DNA from: Telmatobacter sp. DSM 110680
GTDB taxonomy: Bacteria > Acidobacteriota > Terriglobia > Terriglobales > Acidobacteriaceae
Reading direction: 5' to 3'
Assembly (NCBI RefSeq): GCF_039994875.1
Contig: NZ_CP121196.1
Coordinates: 5,518,001 to 5,582,000 of the forward strand
Length of the DNA: 64,000 nt
Shown here: positions 16,398 to 25,675 of the stretch, one piece after another
Position numbering within the stretch: the stretch's first letter is position 1
How the letters are laid out: each line of letters starts with the position of its first letter
Made by a program: the position numbers and the translations under genes
The notes under the pieces: model-generated
What the model was told of the DNA's origin: nothing
Databases searched by the model: none
What the model saw: the letters and a program-made list of their open reading frames with translations, nothing else

Positions 16398-17723
16398 ATG
16401 CGCCTGCAGCGCTCGTGCTCCATCTTGTTCATCTCGGTATTCATTTTTGAAATCGCAGGTAGGCAGCCTCTTCGTGCGCAGAGCGCATCGCCACCGTCTC
16501 CGCAGGCAAATACTCTTGCGCAGAAGCCAGGCGCCGTAACCATTTCGCTCAACGAAGCGATCCGGCTGGCCCTCCAACACAATCACAATGTGCTGGCTGC
16601 GCGCACTGTGATTCAGCAGAACGAGGCAGAAGAAACACCGGCCAATCTGCGACCGAACCCGGTTCTCCTAGGCGATTCACAATTCCTGCCTATCTTCCAG
16701 CCAAGCCAGTTCAGCGCCGATTACATCGACAATTCCGCGCAGTTCGACGTCGGTCTCAGCTACTTATTTGAACGCGGAAAGAAACGACAACATCGCCTGC
16801 AAGCGGCAAAGGATGTGACCGCCGTATCACGATCTCAGGTTGCTGATAACGAGCGAAGTCTTGCCTTCAGCGTGGCTTCGCAATTCATCAATATTGAACT
16901 TGCCGAGTCAACGCTCGAACTGGCGACCCAGGATCTGAAGAGCTTTCAAGACACTGTGGACATTGGCGAAGCGCGTTATAAAGCAGGCGACGTAGGTCTC
17001 GATGACCTCTTGAAGCTTAAACTGCAGATGCTCCAATTTCAGACGGACGTGTCTGCGGCACAACTCTCCCGGGTGCAAGGACTTTCGGATCTCCGCCAAC
17101 TACTCGGATATGAGTCTATTGACGCTGACTATGATGTTGCGGGGTCGTTCGATTACCAGCCAGTCAAAGGAAATCTCGAAGATTTTCAAACAAAGGGACT
17201 TCAAAACAGGCCGGACTTGCATGCTGCAGAGTTGGGGGTCAATGCCGCGAACAGCCAGCATGCACTACAACAATCTATCGGCAAGCGAGATGTGACCGGG
17301 CAAATCAGCTATACCCACCTTAGTTACACCAACAATGTTTCTCTGTTCGGGCAAATTCAGCTTCCCATTTTCGATCGGAACCAGGGGGAGATTGCGCGTA
17401 CTGGCCTCGCCATCACACAAGCACAGGAACAGGAAAAATATGCGAGCGGACAGGTGCTGACCGACGTGAGGGATGCGTTTGAGAACGTTCGCTCGAACGA
17501 TAAGATCATTTCCCTCTACAAGTCTGGCTATCTTGACAACGCGCAGCAATCCCTCGAAATCACTGAGTTCGCCTACAAGCATGGCGCTGCCAGCCTGCTT
17601 GATTTCCTCGATGCGGAGCGCAGCAATCGAGCCATTCAACTCGGCTACAGGCAGGCGCTTGCAACCTACCTGCTCGCGATCGAACAGCTTCGCCAAGCCG
17701 TAGGAACCAGGAGCCTGCCATGA
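16398..17723 (+). CDS. czcC: TolC-family outer membrane efflux protein (CzcC-like)
   Basis: A 441-residue outer membrane factor with a signal peptide (cleavage near LRAQSAS) and two OEP repeats: SLNEAIRLALQHNHNVLAAR at about 50 and VNAANSQHALQQSIG at about 290. The internal symmetry and the length are normal for the TolC fold of RND metal pumps. AAGGAGG lies 12 bases upstream of the ATG at 16398. The stop overlaps the start of the adaptor gene by 4 bases, so the two are translationally coupled. Confidence 0.85.
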   Translation: MRLQRSCSILFISVFIFEIAGRQPLRAQSASPPSPQANTLAQKPGAVTISLNEAIRLALQHNHNVLAARTVIQQNEAEETPANLRPNPVLLGDSQFLPIFQPSQFSADYIDNSAQFDVGLSYLFERGKKRQHRLQAAKDVTAVSRSQVADNERSLAFSVASQFINIELAESTLELATQDLKSFQDTVDIGEARYKAGDVGLDDLLKLKLQMLQFQTDVSAAQLSRVQGLSDLRQLLGYESIDADYDVAGSFDYQPVKGNLEDFQTKGLQNRPDLHAAELGVNAANSQHALQQSIGKRDVTGQISYTHLSYTNNVSLFGQIQLPIFDRNQGEIARTGLAITQAQEQEKYASGQVLTDVRDAFENVRSNDKIISLYKSGYLDNAQQSLEITEFAYKHGAASLLDFLDAERSNRAIQLGYRQALATYLLAIEQLRQAVGTRSLP

Positions 17724-18898
17724 AGAATAGACTTATCGCCGGCCAAAGCATTTCATGCACGATGGCAATCACCTGCCTTGTTATGCTCACCGCCTGCCAC
17801 TCGAATGACGGCGAGCAGGCAAGCCAGATGACATCGTTCTCCGCGAAGGCTTCGAAGTCCGCGACCCCGCAGCTTTTTACCATTCCACAAGACCAGATGT
17901 CGCACGTGCAGGTTGTCACCGTTGAGCCGGTCACGCTCAGACGGACCCTGCGACTAACGGGTGCGGTAGCGTACAACGCCTTCAAGACCACGCCGGTAAT
18001 CAGCCAGGTTGGCGGCCCGGTGAGCAGGATCCTTGTGGTCCCGGGCGAACACGTGAAAGAGGGTCAGGCAATGCTCGACGTGAGCAGTCCAGACTATTCA
18101 CAGTTACTTGACGCCTATTTGAAGGCGGCGGATTCGCAACGTCTGGCTTCGAAGAACTTCAGCCGTGCACAGGAACTGTATGCGCACCATGCAATCGCGG
18201 AAAAAGACTTGGAGCAGGCTGAGTCCGATCGCAACCAGGCGCAGGCCGATCTGAATGCAGCCGAGCAAGGCATGAAGATTCTCGGAATCAAAGATCCGAG
18301 CCGCTTGGCCAATGCTCCTTCATCCGCGCAAATCCCGGTGCTGGCACCTATCAGCGGAGAGGTGGTTGAGCGTCTCGTCTCTCCGGGGCAAGTGGTCCAG
18401 GCAGGCCAGACGCAGGCTTTTACCATCTCGGATCTAAGTACTGTCTGGGTGCTGGCAAATGTCTACCAGGCAGACCTCGCATATGTTCAAAGCGGCGACG
18501 ATGTTGTAGTGCAGACGGATGCCTATCCCGGCAGCTTCCATGGGAAGATCTCCTACGTCTCACCCGCATTGGATCCAAACACCAGGACCTTGCAGGCGCG
18601 CATCATCGTCGATAATCCTGGCGAAAAGTTGAAGAGAGACATGTACTGCACCGTTACGGTGACGGCCGGTTCCATCTCAAATGTAGTGGCTGTCCCGGAC
18701 TCTTCGGTTCTGCGCGACGACAACAACCAGCCGTTTGTATATGTCAGTACTGGCGCAAATCAATTTGGTCGGCGCGATGTCGATCTTGGTGAGAGCCAGA
18801 ACGGCCAGACACGGATTCTAAAAGGCATTTCCGTTGGAGAGAAGGTTGTCGGTGACGGCAGCTTGTTTCTTCAGTTTGCTAATTCGCTGCAACACTGA
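17720..18898 (+). CDS. czcB: RND efflux periplasmic adaptor lipoprotein (CzcB/CusB-like)
   Basis: A 392-residue membrane fusion protein. The N-terminus has a lipobox (VMLTACHS), so it should be anchored to a membrane by lipid. A barrel-sandwich half (RILVVPGEHVKEGQAMLDVSSPDY), a long coiled-coil hairpin (residues 135-190) and the returning half (PVLAPISGEVVERLVSPGQVVQ) are all seen, followed by the beta-barrel and membrane-proximal domains. It links the inner membrane pump to the outer membrane channel. No His-rich metal-binding N-terminus is present. Confidence 0.87.
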   Translation: MKNRLIAGQSISCTMAITCLVMLTACHSNDGEQASQMTSFSAKASKSATPQLFTIPQDQMSHVQVVTVEPVTLRRTLRLTGAVAYNAFKTTPVISQVGGPVSRILVVPGEHVKEGQAMLDVSSPDYSQLLDAYLKAADSQRLASKNFSRAQELYAHHAIAEKDLEQAESDRNQAQADLNAAEQGMKILGIKDPSRLANAPSSAQIPVLAPISGEVVERLVSPGQVVQAGQTQAFTISDLSTVWVLANVYQADLAYVQSGDDVVVQTDAYPGSFHGKISYVSPALDPNTRTLQARIIVDNPGEKLKRDMYCTVTVTAGSISNVVAVPDSSVLRDDNNQPFVYVSTGANQFGRRDVDLGESQNGQTRILKGISVGEKVVGDGSLFLQFANSLQH

Positions 18899-18912
18899 GG
18901 AGGCGAGTTTCC

Positions 18913-21900
18913 ATGATTAATCGCATCGTGCAATTCGCTCTGCGGCAACGGATGTTTGTCTTGCTGTTAGTTGCCTTTATCACCGTCGGTGGTGCCATCT
19001 CATTCGTCCACATGCCGGTGGATGCCTATCCTGATCTCTCGCCGCCGATGGTTGAGATCATCACCCAGTGGCCGGGACATGCATCGGAAGAAATCGAGCG
19101 CCTCGTCACCGTTCCCACCGAAGTGGAGATGAACGGCGTCCCGAAGATGTCCGTCATGCGCTCGATCTCGTTGTACGGACTCTCAGACGTCATTCTGACC
19201 TTTGACGATGGCACCGACGATTACTTCGCGCGCCAGGTTGTGTTTCAGCGACTCAGCGAGGTCACCTATCCCACCGGAGTAACCCCCTCTCTATCGCCGC
19301 TTGCGAGCCCGTCTGGGCTCGTCTATCGATATGTTCTCGAGAGCCCTGACCGCACGCCTCAGGAGTTGAAGACCTTTGAAGACTGGGTGATTGAGCGCCA
19401 GTACAAGCAAGTCGCTGGCGTTGCTGACGATTCCGGATTCGGCGGAACCGTCATGCAGTACCAGGTGGTTCTCGATCCCGCCAGGCTTTACGCCTATCAC
19501 TTAACCGTACCTGCCGTGATTCAGCAGTTGTCCGTAAACAACTCGAATGCGGGAGGTGGATTCTATCCCCAGGGCGGTCAGATCTACTATGTCCGCGGCT
19601 TGGGCCTAATCCGTGACACCTCTGACGTTGGCAACGTGGTGGTGGGTTCGCAGAATGGGGTGCCGATCCGCATCCGCGATGTGGGCGATGTTGTCATCGG
19701 AAACGCCCCGCGTCTGGGCCAGTTTGGTTTCAATAAAACCGATGATGCTGTAGAGGGCGTCATCATGATGCGGCGCGGAGAACAAACACAGGACGTGCTG
19801 AAAGGCGTTGAGGCGAAGACGCAGGAACTGAATCAAAGTATCCTGCCACCCGACGTAAAGGTGCGCCCATACTACGACCGCAGCGATCTTGTAGACCTGA
19901 CCATCAGCACGGTCGAACACAACATGCTGCTGGGAATGGTCCTCGTCTTTCTCGTACTGATGGCATTTCTGGTGAGCGTCCGTGCAGCGGTGATCGTCGC
20001 ACTCACGATTCCCCTCTCCTTGCTTTTTTCCTTTATTTTTCTGCATGCGCAAGGAATTCCTGCAAATCTCCTTTCCATCGGCGCCATCGATTTCGGAATT
20101 CTGATTGATGGAACCCTGGTGATGGTGGAGAACATCTTCCGCGAGTTGGGGGCGCGCGAAGGCCAGACCTACGATCTGCATGACGTCATCATCGAAGCGG
20201 CGAAAGACGTCGATCGTCCCATCTTCTACTCCGTCGCGGTTATCATCGCCGGCTACTTGCCGATTTACGCGCTCGGTGGACCTTCGGGAAAGTTATTCAA
20301 ACCGATGGCCGACACAGTTGCCATTGCTCTCGTCGGTGCGCTCATCTTGACGCTGACACTGGTTCCCGTCCTGTGCGCCTATTGGTTCAAGGGTGGAGTT
20401 CACGAACGCGTAAACAAGCCTTTTGAGTGGGTGAGGGACCGTTATGCCGTGCAGCTTGAGTGGTGCCTCGATCGCCCCAAAACAACTCTGTTTGGCGCCA
20501 TCTTGATCCTCGCGGCCACCCTCCTGCTCATCCCATTCATCGGGGGAGAGTTCATGCCTCATCTCGACGAAGGTGCACTCTGGGTAAGAGCAACCTTACC
20601 GTATACAGTCTCCTTTGAAACAGCGAGTAACTTCTCTCCGCAGGTTCGCAACATCCTATTGAAGTATCCAATGGTGACCGATGTTGGCTCCGAACTTGGC
20701 CGGCCAGACGATGGCACTGATCCCACCGGGTTCTTCAATGATGAGTTTTACGTCGGTCTTAAGCCCTATAGCGATTCTTCGTGGAAAATGGGCAAAATCC
20801 ACAATAAAGCAGAGCTAACTGAAGATATTCAAAGCCAGCTTCAAGCATTCCCCGGTGTCATTTTCAACTACACACAACCCGCCGAAGACGCAGTTGACGA
20901 AGCGCTGACTGGACTCAAAAGCGCGCTCGCGGTCAAGATTTACGGACCCGACCTCAATGTTCTTCAAAGCCAGGCGCTCGAAATCAAGCGCAGGCTTTCG
21001 CAGGTGCCCGGTTTCACTGAGCTTACGGTTGTGCGCGAACTCGGCCAACCCAGCCTGATTATCGGTGTCGATCGCGACAAAATCGCCCGCTACGGCATCA
21101 ACGTGGCCGACGTTGAAGCCATCGTTCAAGCGGCCGTAGGTGGGCAGGCCGCTACGCAGGTTATTCAAGGTGAGAAACTATTTGACCTCGTCGTGCGCAT
21201 GAAGCCAGAGTTTCGTGAGAATGCGCACGAGATCGGCAACCTGCTGGTCGGCACACCGACGGGCCAGCAAATTCCTCTGAGCGAACTCTCCGACATTCAC
21301 GAATCCGGCGGGGCGTCGTTTATCTATCGCGAGAACAACTCGCGCTATATTGGCGTGCAGTACAGCATCGAAGGGCGCGACCTCCAGAGCGCCGTCCACG
21401 AGGGCCAGCGATCCATCGCTGACATCGCGAAATCGTTGCCGCCCGGATATCAGCTCACATGGGGTGGGGAGTACGGAGAATTACTTCAGGCAGAGAAGCA
21501 GATGGAATACATCGGCCCCATGGCCGTTCTAATCATCTTCATGATTTTGTTCGCCCTTTACGGGAACTTCAAGTTTCCCATCACCATTGCCATCGGCGTC
21601 ATCATGACGGTGCCTGTCGGCGCCTTGATTGCACTTAAATTGACCCACACTTCGTTCAGCGCCTCCTCGGCGCTCGGTTTGCTCGCTCTGATGGGCGTTT
21701 CGGTTGAAACGGCCGTCATCCTCGTCTCCTACATCAATAAACTTCGCCTCGAAGGGAAAGACATCCGCACCGCAACTCGAGAAGCTTCGCTCTTGCGTCT
21801 TCGACCAATCATGATGACGGCCCTCGTCGCTTGCCTGGGACTTTTGCCCGCCGCACTTTCCACCGGAATCGGCTCCGACACGCAGAAGCCATTTGCGATC

Positions 21901-22002
21901 GTAATCGTAGCGGGCCTCATTTCGCGGCTCTTTCTAGGATTCTTTGTGAACCCGGTGCTGTATGAGATGGTCGCTCATGATGGAGACATCTTGCAGGTCT
22001 GA
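18913..22002 (+). CDS. czcA: Heavy-metal RND transporter (CzcA/CusA family)
   Basis: A full-length 1029-residue inner membrane pump. HMPVDAYPDLSPPMVEIITQWPG at the start of the porter domain and AIDFGILIDGTLVMVEN in TM4 (with the Asp residues of the proton relay) place it in the heavy-metal branch of RND pumps rather than the multidrug branch. Twelve transmembrane helices in two groups are discernible. The methionine triad of CusA cannot be confirmed by eye, so Zn/Co/Cd versus Cu/Ag is open. A ribosome site GAGGAGGCG precedes the ATG. Last gene of the operon. Confidence 0.9.
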   Translation: MINRIVQFALRQRMFVLLLVAFITVGGAISFVHMPVDAYPDLSPPMVEIITQWPGHASEEIERLVTVPTEVEMNGVPKMSVMRSISLYGLSDVILTFDDGTDDYFARQVVFQRLSEVTYPTGVTPSLSPLASPSGLVYRYVLESPDRTPQELKTFEDWVIERQYKQVAGVADDSGFGGTVMQYQVVLDPARLYAYHLTVPAVIQQLSVNNSNAGGGFYPQGGQIYYVRGLGLIRDTSDVGNVVVGSQNGVPIRIRDVGDVVIGNAPRLGQFGFNKTDDAVEGVIMMRRGEQTQDVLKGVEAKTQELNQSILPPDVKVRPYYDRSDLVDLTISTVEHNMLLGMVLVFLVLMAFLVSVRAAVIVALTIPLSLLFSFIFLHAQGIPANLLSIGAIDFGILIDGTLVMVENIFRELGAREGQTYDLHDVIIEAAKDVDRPIFYSVAVIIAGYLPIYALGGPSGKLFKPMADTVAIALVGALILTLTLVPVLCAYWFKGGVHERVNKPFEWVRDRYAVQLEWCLDRPKTTLFGAILILAATLLLIPFIGGEFMPHLDEGALWVRATLPYTVSFETASNFSPQVRNILLKYPMVTDVGSELGRPDDGTDPTGFFNDEFYVGLKPYSDSSWKMGKIHNKAELTEDIQSQLQAFPGVIFNYTQPAEDAVDEALTGLKSALAVKIYGPDLNVLQSQALEIKRRLSQVPGFTELTVVRELGQPSLIIGVDRDKIARYGINVADVEAIVQAAVGGQAATQVIQGEKLFDLVVRMKPEFRENAHEIGNLLVGTPTGQQIPLSELSDIHESGGASFIYRENNSRYIGVQYSIEGRDLQSAVHEGQRSIADIAKSLPPGYQLTWGGEYGELLQAEKQMEYIGPMAVLIIFMILFALYGNFKFPITIAIGVIMTVPVGALIALKLTHTSFSASSALGLLALMGVSVETAVILVSYINKLRLEGKDIRTATREASLLRLRPIMMTALVACLGLLPAALSTGIGSDTQKPFAIVIVAGLISRLFLGFFVNPVLYEMVAHDGDILQV

Positions 22003-22150
22003 CTCTTTGGCGATCTTCCATTAAGGCTGGGACCAAAGGCTATGATCTGCTCGGAATTTCCCGACTCTTGCCTTTGAGCGGTTGGAAGGCGGCGGGAAGT
22101 GAATTAGTCGGGTCCGACACTTCAGCTATTTCTATATTTTATTGATTATT

Positions 22151-22225
22151 TGGAGCGGGAGACCGGGATCGAACCGGCGACATTCAGCTTGGGAAGCTGA
22201 CGTTCTACCACTGAACTACTCCCGC
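22151..22225 (-). tRNA. tRNA-Gly (CCC anticodon)
   Basis: On the minus strand the acceptor stem GCGGGAG pairs with CTCCCGC, the D arm is GTTC-AGTGGTA-GAAC, and the anticodon arm is TCAGC-TTCCCAA-GCTGA with anticodon CCC. The T arm is GCCGG-TTCGATC-CCGGT, and the 3' end TCCA is encoded. All stems are intact, so the gene should be functional. Its 5' end faces the integrase gene. Short inverted repeats (TATTGATT / AATCAATA) bracket it at 22140-22147 and 22233-22240. Confidence 0.95.
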
Positions 22226-22250
22226 CTTTTAAAATCAATAATTTACTGAG

Positions 22251-22283
22251 AGTGATGAGCCTCACTGATCAACTCACTGATCA
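22251..22283. promoter_or_regulatory. Palindrome and direct repeats upstream of the integrase
   Basis: AGTGATGAGCCTCACT (22251-22266) is a GTGA-N6-TCAC palindrome. It overlaps two direct copies of CTCACTGATCA at 22261-22271 and 22273-22283 (12-bp period). Repeats of this type next to a tyrosine integrase gene and a tRNA are commonly arm-type recombinase or excisionase sites, or an operator for the integrase promoter. Which of these applies cannot be decided from sequence. Confidence 0.5.
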
Positions 22284-22332
22284 TCTTGCTAAACTCACGT
22301 ACATCGGCCTTCTCGATAACCGAAGGAGCAAG

Positions 22333-23604
22333 ATGAACGTGGACAGCGGGTATGGTCATAAACAAGTCAACCTCGTACAGTATCGCCGAGTCGACGGCCG
22401 CTGGCAATTCATTCGAGTAGTTCGAAAGAATGGCAAGCCCGACCCGCGGCTTGTACTTATTGATGGCGAGCCAGCCAGCAGCAAGGGCGGGCATTTCTAT
22501 CTCGCCTGGAGGGAACAAGGCAATCTGAAACGCCAGGCCGTTGGTTCGTCTCCCCGCGAGGCGCTGAACGCCTGGCACGTCAAGATGGGAATCCTCGCCG
22601 GAGACGTCGAACCAGAGCCTGAACCGGAGACCGTCGAGAGCAAGACGATTGATACTGCAATCGTCGAGTATCTCCGGGATGTAAAAGCTACCAAGAGTGC
22701 TGCGACCTACAAGGCATATAAGCGCGATCTGGCGTGGTTCCGAGAACACCGCGGAAAGCACCTTGTCTCTCGTCTTGATCGGTCAGACGTCATGTCCTTG
22801 TTCGCTGCCGGGCGCGAGGAAGGACTTGATCAGAAGACCATTAATAAACGGGTGGTCGTGATGTTGACGGCAATGCGCGGCGCCGGAGCCGAAATAAAAC
22901 TTCGCAAAGGAGACTGGCCGAAGACCACAGACAAACAAATCGAGGTCTACACTCCCGACGAGTTGCGGCGGTTCTTCGCGGCCTGTACTGCGGACAAGCG
23001 GGTGCTGTTTCAAACATTCCTTTTGACTGGATTCAGGTCAGAAGAGATCGCCACGCTGACTTGGTCTGACATCAATTACACGACTGGGAAGATCAGCGTG
23101 TCCGCTAAGCTGCAATGGGAGTTCACGCCGAAGAGCTACGAGATCAGGTCGGTCGAAGTGCCGTCGGCGCTGCTCGCGACGCTCAAGGCCCGGAAGAGGA
23201 AAAGCACGTCGCTTCTGGTGTTCCCTGCCCCAAAACATCCAACGAGACCTGATTATGGAGGCAACGGTGTAGACGCACACATGCTGGAGGCATGTAAGGA
23301 GATCGCATTCCGCGCGGGCCTCAACTGCGGTAAGTGTGAAGGAACGTACACAGTTAAGCGATCAGCAAGGAAGAAGGAGAAGTTGCCTTATTCCTGCGGG
23401 ACTTCGCCACGCTGCCACCACTGGAATCGCCATCGATGGCGGCACACCTTCGCATCGAACATGCTTCCAGTCCTCGGGCTCAAGAAGCTCCAGCTCGTTC
23501 TCGGCCATAAAGACATTTCAACCACACAGAAATACCTGCACCTCGTCGGCGAAAACGAGGTACGGGAGAAAGTGGAACATTCATTTTTAGCTGCGTTCGT
23601 TTAG
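22333..23604 (+). CDS. Tyrosine-type integrase with Cys-rich insertion
   Basis: A 423-residue phage-type integrase. A basic N-terminal arm-binding region and a core-binding SAM-like domain (residues ~105-200) precede the catalytic domain. Catalytic residues are the Arg of TGFRSEE (~235), the HRWRHTF box (~368), the His of LGHKD (~391) and the Tyr of TQKYLHL (~401). Between the first Arg and the HxxR box it carries CGKCEG, SCGTSPRC and H, a zinc-knuckle-like insertion. The ATG at 22333 has GAAGGAG 6 bases upstream and is preferred to the ATG at 22252. It starts about 110 bp from the 5' end of tRNA-Gly. Confidence 0.88.
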   Translation: MNVDSGYGHKQVNLVQYRRVDGRWQFIRVVRKNGKPDPRLVLIDGEPASSKGGHFYLAWREQGNLKRQAVGSSPREALNAWHVKMGILAGDVEPEPEPETVESKTIDTAIVEYLRDVKATKSAATYKAYKRDLAWFREHRGKHLVSRLDRSDVMSLFAAGREEGLDQKTINKRVVVMLTAMRGAGAEIKLRKGDWPKTTDKQIEVYTPDELRRFFAACTADKRVLFQTFLLTGFRSEEIATLTWSDINYTTGKISVSAKLQWEFTPKSYEIRSVEVPSALLATLKARKRKSTSLLVFPAPKHPTRPDYGGNGVDAHMLEACKEIAFRAGLNCGKCEGTYTVKRSARKKEKLPYSCGTSPRCHHWNRHRWRHTFASNMLPVLGLKKLQLVLGHKDISTTQKYLHLVGENEVREKVEHSFLAAFV

Positions 23605-23725
23605 GTGACTCAGCACCTAGTGTTTTGCTCGGCGCTGCGAGAATCGTAGAGTCCTGATTTTCACGTCGCATATGAAAACGTCGTAAGAGGGATGGGCGCC
23701 AGTGTGTCAAAAGGCTCTCTGAAGC

Positions 23726-24454
23726 TTAAGGGACGGTTCTCTTTGGGTCTATGGGCGGCAATGGTCCTCCTTGCCGCGTCATCGATCTTGCGCTCCAGAC
23801 GCGGCGCGTCGGGATTGAATCCGCGATTGAGGCCAATCGCTGCTTCTTGTCCAGACTACTTTGCCCTCTGTGCATGTAGAGATCAACTAGGTTAGTTTTT
23901 GGTTCGCGTTCTCCAGGTCGGCTCTCTTTGTCGCTCGATGCGGGGTTCACAACCGGGCCCACTTCAGCGCTGGTCGATGAAGTGGAAGCCATACTTTTTG
24001 TCTGCTGAGTTGATGAAGAGTGCACGTCATACTTCACAGGGCACGTCTCCTTGATGACGGACAGCGCTTCCTTCTTGGCTGGAGTCTCAGGAGGGTTGCA
24101 ACTGGCAACCTCGCGAGCCCTCTTTGCTTTTGTTGTAAAGGGTCCCTTGGCCAGCGTGCGCTTCAATCTTTCGCTCCATCCGCTGTTGCCTTCAGTTGAC
24201 TTCGCAAGCCCAATGTACCTGCGGATAGTCGTCGCCGGCTGTCCCAACTCATCCGCGATCCCGCGAGCCGAACATTTGAGGGCGATCAGTTCAATTAGTT
24301 GTTCGCCCCGTTGTTCCGTGCTCATCTCGTTCCAACGCTCTCGGACGCGGCCAAAGGCCGCCTGTGTTTTTGGGTTTTTCATAGCCCGCTGATGAGCAGT
24401 TTGATTCAAGTGTTTCGCTTCCTGGTTCTTGCCCGCTTTCTTCCGCTTCGTCAT
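23726..24454 (-). CDS. Helix-turn-helix protein, second gene of a coupled pair
   Basis: A 242-residue protein. It begins with a very basic stretch (MTKRKKAGKNQ), followed at residues ~45-90 by a helix-turn-helix (LKCSARGIADELGQPATTIRRYIGLAK) of the ParB/resolvase-like type. The rest is low complexity, Ser/Thr/Lys-rich, without a recognisable domain. Its start overlaps the stop of the 285-residue gene (ATGA), so the two are coupled. A role in element maintenance or regulation is plausible; no closer assignment can be made. Confidence 0.6.
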   Translation of the reverse strand: MTKRKKAGKNQEAKHLNQTAHQRAMKNPKTQAAFGRVRERWNEMSTEQRGEQLIELIALKCSARGIADELGQPATTIRRYIGLAKSTEGNSGWSERLKRTLAKGPFTTKAKRAREVASCNPPETPAKKEALSVIKETCPVKYDVHSSSTQQTKSMASTSSTSAEVGPVVNPASSDKESRPGEREPKTNLVDLYMHRGQSSLDKKQRLASIADSIPTRRVWSARSMTRQGGPLPPIDPKRTVP

Positions 24455-25308
24455 GATCTGGACAACTCCTTGAGTTTCGAACGTTCGATCACAAATTGCG
24501 CCAGATAATAAGTGCTGGTGAAGCTTGCCTTGTTCGCCAACATAAATCGGACGGTCCAATGGCCTTGTAGACCGCCACGGGCGTACCTTGCGTAAAGTCG
24601 AATTATGTGGCGAAGGTCTTTCTCTTCCGGTGCCTGATAGCCCGCATTGTGCAGGCCGCGCTTGGCCATCTGCACTAAATCGTCTATGGCTTGTTGCTGT
24701 TGTTTTCTAAGGTTCTGATTCGGCTTTGCCCACGGCTTGCAATAGGCAACATGCAAACGCATCCATCGTAGATGCGCCTTCCAGACAACCGTTAACTCCG
24801 TGTACTTCTCGTTTCCCACTTCTGTCATCAAAGCTCGATTCGCTCTCTTTATGTGGCGCTCCAAGGAATGGATCACGGGTTGCGACTTCGCCTTTAGCTG
24901 AGTGAATGACTTGTCGTCAATGTGCATCCTAGCTTCGCCTTCAAGGCCAAGTCGGTGATTTTGACGTCTCAATAGGCGCACAAAGTCAATATAGGCGCGG
25001 ATCGCGAACACAGCGGTCCGGAGTTGAAACGTATCCATCTGGACCGATTTTCTGGCCTTAGTTTTTGTAATCAGACGTTCCCCGAGAACGAGGAAGTTGT
25101 CCATGAAGAGTTGGTTGAATGCCCCGCGGTCAAAACCGCGGGCTGGTGGAAAGATGCGGAAGGGGTAAGAGAGGCGAGAGGTCCCGGCGCGCAGATGATC
25201 CTTATAGGACCGCGTGATCAGTTCAATGCCCGGCGCGAGGACAGCGATCTGGTGAGGCGACAAACGAAATCGAACCGCAGCATTGATCGGAGCCACATTT
25301 TTACTCAT
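24451..25308 (-). CDS. Unrecognised basic protein of the integrated element
   Basis: A 285-residue protein that I do not recognise. It is helical and strongly basic, with clusters such as RLLRRQNHR, KRANRAL and RKQQQQA and no transmembrane segment. The ATG at 25308 is preferred; an earlier in-frame ATG at 25398 gives a 315-residue form. It is coupled to the HTH gene downstream and is transcribed from a region with direct repeats and an AT-rich tract, so a replication or partition role is possible but is inference only. The inverted repeat boundary at 25077 cuts this gene, and the second copy keeps only its 5' part. Confidence 0.6.
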   Translation of the reverse strand: MSKNVAPINAAVRFRLSPHQIAVLAPGIELITRSYKDHLRAGTSRLSYPFRIFPPARGFDRGAFNQLFMDNFLVLGERLITKTKARKSVQMDTFQLRTAVFAIRAYIDFVRLLRRQNHRLGLEGEARMHIDDKSFTQLKAKSQPVIHSLERHIKRANRALMTEVGNEKYTELTVVWKAHLRWMRLHVAYCKPWAKPNQNLRKQQQQAIDDLVQMAKRGLHNAGYQAPEEKDLRHIIRLYARYARGGLQGHWTVRFMLANKASFTSTYYLAQFVIERSKLKELSRS

Positions 25309-25675
25309 GGAAACGGAGAGGCTATCAGAGCGATGGGCAAAGGGATTGTGATCCCCGTCGCCGGACAAAGCAAAGTGGATCTGATCGTGATCCGGCAAAC
25401 ATTATGGACAAGCAGGCAAGACGGACTAGAGACGTTGGCGCGGAAATGATGGGAAGAGCCCGGATGGAGACGGCCGAATGGCGCAGTTTTCAGCTATGCC
25501 GGAGTGATGTGGCGCAGTTTTGGATGTGGTGAGCGAGGCTGGCCGGCGCCGGTGCGTAATCCGCGGGCAACTAGGATGCTGCAAGCGGTTTATATATATG
25601 TAGATACGCGAATATTCTCCGCGTTTACGGTAGTTCTTTTCGATGGTTCTAAAACAGGCCAAAGGACAAAAATTC
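25309..25675. promoter_or_regulatory. Iteron-like repeats and AT-rich tract
   Basis: No convincing gene. TGGCGCAGTTTT occurs twice as a direct repeat, at 25479-25490 and 25510-25521, 31 bp apart (about three helical turns). About 70 bp further on is an AT-rich tract with TTTATATATATG and the palindrome GAATATTC (25585-25630). This combination lies upstream of the 285-residue gene and could be an operator or a plasmid-like origin. It is repeated in the second copy of the inverted repeat (54760-54802 region). Confidence 0.4.

Noticed and set aside
19606..20181. 191-codon minus-strand frame inside the RND transporter gene
   Set aside because: Shadow of a clearly coding gene.
22137..22240. The TATTGATT/AATCAATA inverted repeat around tRNA-Gly as attachment-site ends
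   Set aside because: Only 8 bp, inverted rather than direct, and AT-rich, so it could easily arise by chance.
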